Assembly (NCBI RefSeq): GCF_902493215.1
Contig: NZ_CABUOL010000007.1
Coordinates: 110,928-174,927, forward strand
Length of the DNA: 64,000 bases
From: an uncultured Mediterranea sp.
Lineage (GTDB): Bacteria > Bacteroidota > Bacteroidia > Bacteroidales > Bacteroidaceae
Reading direction: 5' to 3'
How positions within the stretch are numbered: position 1 is the first letter of the stretch; the number at the start of each line of letters is the position of its first letter. Under the pieces are notes generated by a model. The model made no database searches and was not told where the DNA came from. It saw nothing but the letters and a program-made list of their open reading frames with translations. A program made the position numbers and the translations under genes. Below are positions 1 through 6,698 of the stretch, in pieces.

Positions 1-110
1 GGTGTAAATACGAAATGGATGGCCAGCGTGATGGCAACCGTCACTATGAGGAGAAGGCTGCCGAGGCTGATGCCTGTTATCTTCAATACTTTCTTGGCTT
101 TCTTGTTCAT
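1..110 (-). CDS. AsmA-like membrane protein, N-terminal fragment
   Basis: Only the first 36 codons lie in the window; the gene runs off the left edge. The visible residues are a Lys-rich start (MNKKAKKVLK) followed by one hydrophobic segment of about 20 residues and then a short IHFVFT tail. This is the usual start of Bacteroidota AsmA/TamB-like proteins, which are anchored in the inner membrane and project into the periplasm, where they help envelope assembly. The family call rests only on this N-terminus and is an inference; any single-pass membrane protein could look like this. The gene is upstream of nothing in the window and is read toward the left edge, away from the efflux operon end. 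Confidence 0.45.
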   Translation of the reverse strand, partial: MNKKAKKVLKITGISLGSLLLIVTVAITLAIHFVFT

Positions 111-192
111 ATTATTGTCAGCTTTGTAATGGAATGTAAAGGTAACAATAATATTTTACCTGTGGTTTGGAGCAGGCCCTTTTTTTGTCTGG

Positions 193-1797
193 TTATACCA
201 TGTCCTCACCCATACGGATGACAGGTACACGTACGGTCTTATGGAACGGAATGAAGCGCGAAACGATGGCAATGACCAGTGTCACCAGGAAAAGCCACCC
301 CAGGATGTGCTTCAGGGCCAGTAGCGTGCTTTGTTGTTGCAGTACGTTGTAGAGCGTGTTGGTGGCCAGTTGCGTGGCTTCGTCCATACCGTGCCCTTGG
401 GCCAGACTGCTGCTCAGGGTCGACTGCCAGCGTGCGGCGGCCAGCGGGTCGGTGGCTGTCAGGGTTTCGGATAGTTCCACCATATATTTCTGCTGCAGGC
501 GGTAGAGTGCGTTGCTGTAGAAGGCCGAGGCAATGACAGGTGTCAGCACCGAACGGAAGGTAATGAGGAAGAAAGCATTGGAAAGCAGGTACTTGGGTGG
601 CAGGTCTTCGACGGCAAAGAGGGCGAAGGCGATAATCAGCGTCAGCATACCCAGCCCGCGGAGGAACATGGGCAAGTAGAGCATTTCGTACGTGCTGTCC
701 GGCGAAATGCCGAAGTAGAGCATGCCGAAGAACAGGACGAAACACATCATCCCTCCGGCTATAAGGAAACGGAAGCGCCACCGTTGCCAGCGGAACCACC
801 AGAAGCAGATGAAGGCTCCCAGCAGATAGCCCGGCAGCAGCCAGACGTAGAGTGTGTAGGTGTGCATGTTGTCCACGCGCAGGATGGTAGTAAGGTAGCT
901 GGTGAGCAGGCTGGTGGATGTGCTGAAAAACATCACCATCATCATATAGAAGTAGCCCACGATGGCTTTCCATTGGAAAAGCGGCTTCAGGCTGACGTAG
1001 GGGCGCGGGGAATGGAACTGCTCCCACAGGAAGATGGCTACCAGCAGCGGGGCAACGACGATATAGAGGCGGATGCGTGTGGAGGCCATCCAGTCGAGGG
1101 TCTTGCCGTAAGTGATGACATAGATGAGCATCAGCACGCCGGTAGCGATGATGAGCATTTCGCGTGCGTGCAGCTCTTTCCAGGGAATGGGCCGTGAGGG
1201 GCGGTCGTGACGGAAAAAGACGATGACGCCCAGTATGGCAGCCAGCAGGAGCAGCATCATGAAGTAGTACATATACTTCCAGTCGTAATGGTCGGCCAGC
1301 AGGGCGGTGATGACCATCGAGAGCTGTCCGCCTCCGAATACCAGCGGATAGAAGTAGGCATAAAACTCGCTGCGGATGTCCTTGGGACTGAAAATGAACT
1401 TGATGCGGCGGATGATCCACAGCATGAGGAAACCTTTCAGGAAACCGATGATGAAACTGGCAGCGATGACCAGCTCGATATCCGACTGGCGGGCACAGAA
1501 CCAGCTGAGGAAGAATTGCAGTGTAAGGTCAGTGAGCAGCAGCGATTTGCCCGAAAGAGCTCCCAGTATCTTGGGTACGATGGGATAGGATACGGCCATA
1601 CCTGCTGCGGCGGCATAGTAGCCGATGGTGATGTCCTCGGTATAGACGCCCAGTGTGTTCGATACTTCCACCATGCTGCCCGTATACGTACCGTTCAGCA
1701 TGGCAATGGGCAGCATGATGAGGAAGACGGTAGCAATGGCCACGCGGTCGGGAACCCACGGCCGGGCTGGAATTTCGAGTTCGCGGGCTGTTTTCAT
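193..1797 (-). CDS. MFS drug exporter, EmrB/DHA2-like
   Basis: A 534-residue multi-spanning membrane protein with about 14 hydrophobic segments, the size and layout of the DHA2 (EmrB/QacA) branch of the major facilitator superfamily, which use proton motive force to export drugs or other amphipathic compounds. Its start overlaps the stop of the upstream membrane fusion protein gene (ATGA), so the two are translationally coupled. Together with the preceding HlyD-like and TolC-like genes it forms a complete tripartite pump from inner to outer membrane. It is the last gene of the MarR-controlled operon. The substrate cannot be read from the sequence. Confidence 0.85.
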   Translation of the reverse strand: MKTARELEIPARPWVPDRVAIATVFLIMLPIAMLNGTYTGSMVEVSNTLGVYTEDITIGYYAAAAGMAVSYPIVPKILGALSGKSLLLTDLTLQFFLSWFCARQSDIELVIAASFIIGFLKGFLMLWIIRRIKFIFSPKDIRSEFYAYFYPLVFGGGQLSMVITALLADHYDWKYMYYFMMLLLLAAILGVIVFFRHDRPSRPIPWKELHAREMLIIATGVLMLIYVITYGKTLDWMASTRIRLYIVVAPLLVAIFLWEQFHSPRPYVSLKPLFQWKAIVGYFYMMMVMFFSTSTSLLTSYLTTILRVDNMHTYTLYVWLLPGYLLGAFICFWWFRWQRWRFRFLIAGGMMCFVLFFGMLYFGISPDSTYEMLYLPMFLRGLGMLTLIIAFALFAVEDLPPKYLLSNAFFLITFRSVLTPVIASAFYSNALYRLQQKYMVELSETLTATDPLAAARWQSTLSSSLAQGHGMDEATQLATNTLYNVLQQQSTLLALKHILGWLFLVTLVIAIVSRFIPFHKTVRVPVIRMGEDMV

Positions 1798-2864
1798 TTC
1801 TTCTTCAGCGCTTCGGTTTCTACCATCATGCCTGCACGCAGCAGCCCCATACTTGCCTCGTCCACGTCGTCCAGGTCGATACGGACGGGGATGCGTTGCT
1901 GTACCTTCACGAAATTGCCGGCAGAGTTGTCGGTAGGCACGAGCGAATACTTGGAACCGGTTGCTTCGGAAATGGCTGTTACATGTCCGTGGAGCACACG
2001 CCCCGGCAGGCCGTCAACTTTGATCCGTACGGGCTGGCCGATGTAGATGTTGGCAATCTGTGTCTCGCGGTAGTTGGCTGTAATCCATTTGCCCGACTGG
2101 CGTACTATGTACGACAGAGTCTGCCCGGCACCGACGTATTGTCCTGCTTCCAGGGTACGCCGGCCCATGTATCCGCTGTAGGGAGCGGTTACTACGGTGT
2201 ACGACAGGTTCAGGTCGGCCAGGTCGAGGGCAGCCTCGGCGCGCAGGATACTTGCTTCTGCGTTCACTTGCTTCTTGTTGGCTTCGTCGTATTGCGAGTG
2301 GGCGGCTTCCTTCTGGCGGAGCAAGGCCTCATAGCGGGCGCGGGCTGCTTCATAGTTGGCCTTGGCCTGGTCGAACTGCTGTTCGGGGACGGATTCTTCC
2401 TTCAGCAACCGTTCGTAGCGATGGAAATCTTGTTCCGCTTGCCACAGTTTGACTTTAGCTTCGGCCAGGTTGGCATCTTGTTCGGCGATGCGGGTGTGCG
2501 AAGTACGTATGCCCGAAGTCAGTACGTCGCGTGAGCCCCGGGCATCGAGCAGTGCGGCTTGGGCTTCCTTTTGTCGGATGAGGTATTCGCGGTTGTCAAG
2601 TACAACGAGTGTGTCGCCGGCATTGACATACTGATGTTCCTTGAAACGTACTTCCTGAATGTAGCCGGCTACCCGAACGTTGACCGGAGCGATATATTGG
2701 TCGACGAAGGCATCGTTGGTGATTTCGTAGCTGATGTATCGCCAGAAGTAATGCGCAGTCCAGGTGAGTCCCGATCCGGCAATCAGGATGCACACGATGT
2801 TGAGGAATATGTTGCGGCGTTTCTGACGTTTCAGCCGACGGTATTTCAAGTGTAATGCGGACAT
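1794..2864 (-). CDS. HlyD-family periplasmic adaptor, EmrA-like
   Basis: This 356-residue protein has one N-terminal membrane anchor (about residues 18-40), a first half-lipoyl motif (GYIQEVRFKEHQYVNAGDTL), a long Ala/Glu/Gln-rich coiled-coil hairpin (about residues 95-200) and a second lipoyl/beta-barrel part (PYSGYMGRRTLEAGQYVGAG). This is the standard order of EmrA/HlyD membrane fusion proteins, which bridge the inner-membrane transporter to the outer-membrane channel. The stop codon overlaps the start of the MFS gene; the TolC-like gene ends 39 bases upstream. I see nothing missing. The partner assignment is inferred from the operon. Confidence 0.88.
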   Translation of the reverse strand: MSALHLKYRRLKRQKRRNIFLNIVCILIAGSGLTWTAHYFWRYISYEITNDAFVDQYIAPVNVRVAGYIQEVRFKEHQYVNAGDTLVVLDNREYLIRQKEAQAALLDARGSRDVLTSGIRTSHTRIAEQDANLAEAKVKLWQAEQDFHRYERLLKEESVPEQQFDQAKANYEAARARYEALLRQKEAAHSQYDEANKKQVNAEASILRAEAALDLADLNLSYTVVTAPYSGYMGRRTLEAGQYVGAGQTLSYIVRQSGKWITANYRETQIANIYIGQPVRIKVDGLPGRVLHGHVTAISEATGSKYSLVPTDNSAGNFVKVQQRIPVRIDLDDVDEASMGLLRAGMMVETEALKKK

Positions 2865-2903
2865 TGAAGGTAAGGTTTTAATGGTTAATGGTCAATATGT
2901 GGG

Positions 2904-4229
2904 TTACAATGCGCCCGAAGCCCGTTGTAGTTCATAATAGGTATATATTACTTGGGTACGGGCTGTGGTCAGTTGCAGTTCGGCATTGAGGCGCAGGTTG
3001 TCGGCGTCGAGCAGGTCGGTGAGAATGGCCAGCTGGTTCATGTATCGGTTTCGCATGATGCGGTAATTTTCTTCAGCTTGTTTCACCGACAGCTTCAGGG
3101 CTTCCACCCGATCGCAGGCTTCCTGATGTTTGAGCAGGGCGCTCTGTATGTTCATACGGATATGCTGTTGCTTCTGTTCCTCGGCATTGCGGGTCAGTAG
3201 TACGTTCTGTCGGGCCTCTTTCAGCCGGTGTCGGTTGGAGTAGAGCGACGACAGCGAATAGGTGAAGGACAGTCCGATATTCCAGCTGTTGTTGTACATG
3301 TCGGCCAGCGTGCGTGATACGGGGCGTGCCAGTGTGTTCGATGCAGTGAGTGACAACTGGGGCAGTTGTCCAGCACGGGTAAGGCGTACATTGTTTTCAG
3401 CCAGTTCCGTCTGTTTACGTAACAGAAGTACTGAAGGGTCGGAAATCAGGGCACGGTCTACATAGTCGGTGTAGGATGCCGTTACATAGTCTTGTGTGAG
3501 CATCGTAGTGTCGGGCATCAGTAACAAGTGCTCGTCTAATCCCAGCAGGATGTCCAGCTGTTGCGACACAATGCGGATATTGTTTTCGGTTTCTGTTACG
3601 GCCAGCCTGTCCTCGGTCAGTTGCATTTCGCTGCGCAGTACGTCGTTGTTGGTGATGATGCCTTCCGACTTCATGCGTCGGATGTCCTTCAGCCGGCGTT
3701 CCGATTCTTCGATATTGCGGTTCAATACCAGTCGCTGTTTGTAAAGACTGAACAGGTTGAGATATTGTGTCAGCAGGGTCATTTTGATGTCGGCCTCGTC
3801 TGCGGAGGTTTGCAGACGTGCCAGTTCCTGTTGCAAATCGGCCTGACGGATGGCATATCGGATTCTGCCCCCCTGATAAAGCGGTTGGCTGAAGTCGATG
3901 GCATAGTTCTGTTGCCAGTCGGGCGACTCAGGATGGGTAGGATTGCTCAGTCCCGTTTGCCAGACAATGGGTTGTCCCAGAAAGCCTCCACGTAGCCCTA
4001 CGTTAATGTCAGGCAAGCGCGAGGTACGTGCGGTTCGGGTACGTTCGTCGGCCATCTGTTCTTTCAGGCGGTCGGCTGCCAGTTGTAGATGCTGTTGCGA
4101 GGCCTGGCTGAACAGTTGTTCTACGCTTAGGTACAGCGTATCGGTTTCCGCAGGTGTGGCATACAGGCCTGAAGAGTGGATGAGGCAGATAAAAAATATG
4201 ATAATCAGGTTAATATGTCTCGATAGCAT
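2904..4229 (-). CDS. TolC-family outer-membrane efflux protein
   Basis: A 441-residue protein with a signal peptide (hydrophobic stretch about residues 7-25, ending near LYATPAETD) and two long helical repeats rich in Gln, Ala and Leu, as in the trimeric TolC channel. Repeated elements such as the AENN/AEEN helices and the final ARTQVIYTYYELQRASG helix match the family. The start codon lies inside the end of the marR reading frame (20-base overlap), which couples it to the regulator. It supplies the outer-membrane exit duct for the EmrAB-like pump encoded next. Confidence 0.88.
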   Translation of the reverse strand: MLSRHINLIIIFFICLIHSSGLYATPAETDTLYLSVEQLFSQASQQHLQLAADRLKEQMADERTRTARTSRLPDINVGLRGGFLGQPIVWQTGLSNPTHPESPDWQQNYAIDFSQPLYQGGRIRYAIRQADLQQELARLQTSADEADIKMTLLTQYLNLFSLYKQRLVLNRNIEESERRLKDIRRMKSEGIITNNDVLRSEMQLTEDRLAVTETENNIRIVSQQLDILLGLDEHLLLMPDTTMLTQDYVTASYTDYVDRALISDPSVLLLRKQTELAENNVRLTRAGQLPQLSLTASNTLARPVSRTLADMYNNSWNIGLSFTYSLSSLYSNRHRLKEARQNVLLTRNAEEQKQQHIRMNIQSALLKHQEACDRVEALKLSVKQAEENYRIMRNRYMNQLAILTDLLDADNLRLNAELQLTTARTQVIYTYYELQRASGAL

Positions 4230-4638
4230 GTTGCAGATCTTTTAGCAATTTTTCGGTTTGCAGGAGTTGTTCTTTCCCCAGTATATTTTCCAACCGCTCG
4301 TAATAAGCGGCCAGTGTGGGTGCAATCCATTGGTGGAAGGCTTCTCCTTCTTCGGTCAGATACACCAGTTTGTTACGTCGGTCATTCGGATCTTCGCGTC
4401 GGCATACATATCCTTTCCGTTCCAGATTTCCCATCAGGCTTGTCAGACAGGCCTTGTCTTTGGAAGTCCGTTCAGCCAGGGTTTGCTGGCTGATGCCCTG
4501 TTCGCTCCAAAGGCAGCTCATCACTTGGAGCATTTCGAAGGTTATACCGGCTCCGCTGTTTTTCAGCAGGCGTTGCATGGCTTGTCGTGAAGCCATTCGG
4601 GTACGTATCAGTTGCAGGATGCAGTCTCTTGATGTCAT
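4210..4638 (-). CDS. MarR-family repressor of the efflux operon
   Basis: A 142-residue winged-helix regulator: the recognition part QGISQQTLAERTSKDKACL and the wing with DPNDRRNKLVYLT are typical of MarR. Proteins of this family repress efflux genes and are released by binding small phenolic or drug-like ligands. I place the start at the ATG at 4638, because an upstream TTG (4665) would fall on the -7 box TACCTTTG. The gene opens the tolC-emrA-emrB operon. A perfect palindrome at 4683-4708 covers the -33 region of its own promoter and is the likely operator. Confidence 0.88.
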   Translation of the reverse strand: MTSRDCILQLIRTRMASRQAMQRLLKNSGAGITFEMLQVMSCLWSEQGISQQTLAERTSKDKACLTSLMGNLERKGYVCRREDPNDRRNKLVYLTEEGEAFHQWIAPTLAAYYERLENILGKEQLLQTEKLLKDLQHAIETY

Positions 4639-4662
4639 AAACTCGCTTGTTTTTTCGGGCTG

Positions 4663-4670
4663 CAAAGGTA
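4663..4670 (-). promoter_or_regulatory. -7 box of the marR-efflux promoter
   Basis: TACCTTTG on the minus strand matches the Bacteroidota -7 consensus TAnnTTTG. A -33 TTTG lies 20 bases upstream (4691-4694), inside the palindromic operator. It fixes the marR start downstream of this box. Confidence 0.75.
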
Positions 4671-4682
4671 ATGTTTTTTTCT

Positions 4683-4708
4683 TAATTAGTCAAATGTTTG
4701 ACTAATTA
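4683..4708. promoter_or_regulatory. palindromic operator, probable MarR site
   Basis: Two perfect 12-base arms (TAATTAGTCAAA and TTTGACTAATTA) are separated by TG. Length and AT-rich dyad fit MarR-dimer operators. The left arm contains the -33 TTTG of the marR promoter on the minus strand, so binding would block polymerase. The site is also within about 60 bases of the divergent yccF promoter. Confidence 0.8.
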
Positions 4709-4767
4709 TCAGAATTTTGAGATGGAATTAATTCGGCTGTTCCTTTTTCTTTTTAGGTTGTAAGTCT

Positions 4768-4775
4768 TATCTTTG
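4768..4775 (+). promoter_or_regulatory. -7 box of the yccF promoter
   Basis: TATCTTTG matches TAnnTTTG and lies 43 bases before the chosen yccF start; a T-rich stretch (4742-4754) is at the -33 distance. Confidence 0.6.
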
Positions 4776-4817
4776 TACCATCTGCGTGCGAATGAAAATA
4801 CAGTTATAACAATAATA

Positions 4818-5201
4818 ATGAAGAATATGGGTTGTCTGATGAATCTTTTGTGGTTGCTGTTTGGAGGAATTCTGACGGCAGTGGAATATGTGTTGGCCAG
4901 CTTGTTACTGATGCTGACTGTGGTTGGTATCCCTTTTGGTATGCAGACACTGAAACTGGCTTCATTGGCTTTATGGCCTTTCGGTAAGGAAGTTCGCAGC
5001 GGTAGCCGTTCGGATGGTTGCTTGTATGTACTGATGAATGTCTTGTGGATTTTGCTTGGAGGAATTTGGATTTGTCTCTCTCATTTGCTTTTCGGAGCGT
5101 TTCTCTGTATTACCATTATCGGTATTCCCTTCGGTTTGCAGCACTTCAAGCTGGCTTCGGTAGCGTTGATGCCCTTTGGCAAGAATATAGTGGCTGCCTG
5201 A
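4818..5201 (+). CDS. yccF: YccF-domain inner-membrane protein
   Basis: A 127-residue protein made of two similar halves, each with the pattern WLLFGG/WILLGG, a hydrophobic span, then GIPFG...K(L)A..AL.PFG. This internal duplication is the signature of YccF (DUF307), a small inner-membrane protein of unknown function found in many bacteria; E. coli YccF is 148 residues. The start at 4818 follows the -7 box by a normal leader; the next Met (MNLLWLLFGG, 4839) would align better with E. coli YccF and cannot be ruled out. The gene stands alone, divergent from the efflux operon, and ends before a strong terminator. Confidence 0.85.
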   Translation: MKNMGCLMNLLWLLFGGILTAVEYVLASLLLMLTVVGIPFGMQTLKLASLALWPFGKEVRSGSRSDGCLYVLMNVLWILLGGIWICLSHLLFGAFLCITIIGIPFGLQHFKLASVALMPFGKNIVAA

Positions 5202-5228
5202 AGGTTTATAAGGTGTTTGAAAAACAAA

Positions 5229-5265
5229 AGAGAGTGCCTCTCTTGCGAGCATGCACTCTCTTTTT
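5229..5265 (+). terminator. terminator after yccF
   Basis: Stem AGAGAGTGC / GCACTCTCT around a 15-base loop, followed by a T run. The reverse strand also carries an A/T-rich tail, so it may work for the small minus-strand ORF ending at 5297 too. Confidence 0.75.
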
Positions 5266-5296
5266 CTCATATTGTTTAAAGGGGTTGTTTACTAAG

Positions 5297-5425
5297 TTAA
5301 GCTTGCTTTGCAAGCAGTTTCTGAAGTTTGCCGTTCAAGGTTTGGCACATTGTACCGTTTCCCATTGTCTGATAACGTTTGATACGGTACTGCAACATCA
5401 TAATTTCATTTACGTTTTTTTTCAT
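5297..5425 (-). CDS. small 42-residue basic protein, unknown
   Basis: Reading the minus strand gives a 42-codon frame beginning MKKNVNEIMMLQYRIKRYQ, with high Lys/Arg content and a second half ending KLQKLLAKQA. It is preceded by a good Bacteroidota promoter (TATCTTTG at 5504-5511 with a T-rich -33 region) about 80 bases upstream, and followed at 5229-5265 by a hairpin that could stop transcription. The regular pattern suggests two helices separated by a Gly-Asn-Gly turn around a single Cys. I do not recognise a family. The promoter and terminator around it are the main support; without them it would be an ordinary short frame. Confidence 0.55.
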   Translation of the reverse strand: MKKNVNEIMMLQYRIKRYQTMGNGTMCQTLNGKLQKLLAKQA

Positions 5426-5503
5426 AATCGTCTTGGTTTTGTGCTTCCCGCGTTTCGGAAAGCGGTTGTACATCTTTTCTTGTTTTCTCTCTTAATAACG
5501 CTG

Positions 5504-5511
5504 CAAAGATA
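5504..5511 (-). promoter_or_regulatory. -7 box upstream of the 42-residue ORF
   Basis: TATCTTTG on the minus strand, with TTTTTCG about 18 bases upstream as a -33-like element. No other minus-strand gene follows before yccF. Confidence 0.6.
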
Positions 5512-5619
5512 CGAATTGTTCTCGAAAAATATGTTCTATAACATAAAAATATTGTATTTCTTGCCTACTTTTACCTCGAAACACCTCTTTTTGTCACTTG
5601 CATGTTACAAAAAGATGAC

Positions 5620-5627
5620 TACCTTTG
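5620..5627 (+). promoter_or_regulatory. -7 box of the LytTR gene
   Basis: TACCTTTG lies 25 bases before the start codon, with CTTG (5597-5600) at the -33 distance. A purine-rich AGGGGGAA (5640-5647) just before the ATG is an unusually good ribosome binding site for this phylum. Confidence 0.65.
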
Positions 5628-5651
5628 TACGGTAATCCTAGGGGGAATGAT

Positions 5652-6554
5652 ATGAAAGCTCTATTCAATAAACTGGTAGTGTTGCTACGTAGTCCTTATC
5701 CCGAACTGAGGGCGCGATGGAAAACGGTAGTGATACCTTCACTGCTGGTATTCTTTATTCTTTATTTCCTTCAGCCTTTCGGTATTTCACGGATGGAAGG
5801 GAATAAATTTGTTGTGTTGGCGGGATATGCGGTGGTGTCATCGGTTATGCTGGCGGTATCGGTTTATGTGCTTCCGGCCTTGTTTCCTGCATGGTATCGG
5901 GAGGAACGGTGGACAGTGGGTAAGGAAATGCTCTCTACACTTTTGTTGTGCATGCTCATAACGTTGGGAAACTGGTGTTATACGGCAGGGGTATTCGGGA
6001 TGGAGCTGAACTTGCGTTTGCTGGCCGTCTGTCTGTTCTGGATGGTGGTTATCGGGCCTTTCCCCATCGTGTTGTTCGTCATGTGGAACCGTAATCTGCA
6101 ATTGCGGCATAACTTGCAGGAGGCTATCGGGATGAATGCCCGTCTGGCAGAAAGAATCTCTGCAGAAGTTCTGTCCGCATGTGAGGCGATGCGGGCAGGA
6201 GAAGAAATCCGTTTGGAGGGTGGAACGCGGGAATGCCTGACGATTGATGCCGGGCGCTTGCTCTATGCCGAGTCAGAGGGTAACTATGTACGGTTACACT
6301 ACCTGACTTCGGAAGGAGGTCGGCCGGAGTCGAAGCTGCTTCGCCTCACACTGAAACAGACCGAAGAATCGTTTTCCAATTATGCCTATATAATAAGGTG
6401 TCACCGTGCCTATCTCGTCAATCTGCGACACGTGGCGAAAGTCACCGGCAATGCGCAGGGCTATCGGCTTCATCTGGAAGGATGCGGGAAGGAAGTGCCC
6501 GTTTCGCGAAGCTATGCCGCAACGGTAAAAAGGCTTTTAGGGAAGAACAGTTAG
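5652..6554 (+). CDS. membrane-bound LytTR-type transcription regulator
   Basis: A 300-residue protein. Residues about 25-150 hold four hydrophobic segments (for example SLLVFFILYFLQPFG and FWMVVIGPFPIVLFVMW); a short helical linker follows; residues about 190-298 are a LytTR DNA-binding domain (LYAESEGNYVRLHYLTSEGG, RCHRAYLVNLRHV, VPVSRSYAATVKRLL). There is no receiver domain, so this is a one-component membrane regulator, a type common in Bacteroidota and probably sensing the envelope. The start at 5652 follows a clear AGGGGGAA site. It precedes a TonB-dependent receptor gene and a DUF2141 gene, which it may control; GTTCRTCCC repeats lie directly after its stop. Confidence 0.85.
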   Translation: MKALFNKLVVLLRSPYPELRARWKTVVIPSLLVFFILYFLQPFGISRMEGNKFVVLAGYAVVSSVMLAVSVYVLPALFPAWYREERWTVGKEMLSTLLLCMLITLGNWCYTAGVFGMELNLRLLAVCLFWMVVIGPFPIVLFVMWNRNLQLRHNLQEAIGMNARLAERISAEVLSACEAMRAGEEIRLEGGTRECLTIDAGRLLYAESEGNYVRLHYLTSEGGRPESKLLRLTLKQTEESFSNYAYIIRCHRAYLVNLRHVAKVTGNAQGYRLHLEGCGKEVPVSRSYAATVKRLLGKNS

Positions 6555-6562
6555 GCTTTGCT

Positions 6563-6591
6563 GTTCGTCCCAATTTCTTGCCGTTCATCCC
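6563..6591 (+). promoter_or_regulatory. direct repeats, possible LytTR binding site
   Basis: GTTCGTCCC (6563-6571) and GTTCATCCC (6583-6591) are repeated at 20-base spacing; a third copy, GTTCGTCTG, is at 6648-6656. LytTR proteins bind direct repeats about two helical turns apart with a core GTTNRK, which both copies contain. The pair lies between the LytTR gene and the receptor gene. Assignment is an inference. Confidence 0.45.
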
Positions 6592-6611
6592 ACGGGGATG
6601 CGGTTGGTCAC

Positions 6612-6643
6612 ATATCCGGGTCGTCTGTCCCGGATATTTTTTT
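6612..6643 (+). terminator. terminator or attenuator between LytTR and receptor genes
   Basis: Nine-base perfect stem ATATCCGGG / CCCGGATAT with an 8-base loop and a run of seven T. It should end the regulator transcript, so the receptor gene needs its own start downstream (TATTTTCG near 6659) or read-through. Confidence 0.8.
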
Positions 6644-6698
6644 GCCTGTTCGTCTGTTCGTATTTTCGCTTCCGTCAAACGAAAGAAAAGCAGAAGTG

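Noticed and set aside
239..1420. 393-residue open frame antisense to the MFS gene
   Set aside because: The antisense frame has His/Arg/Ala-rich low-complexity composition; the opposite frame is a clear transporter with operon context.
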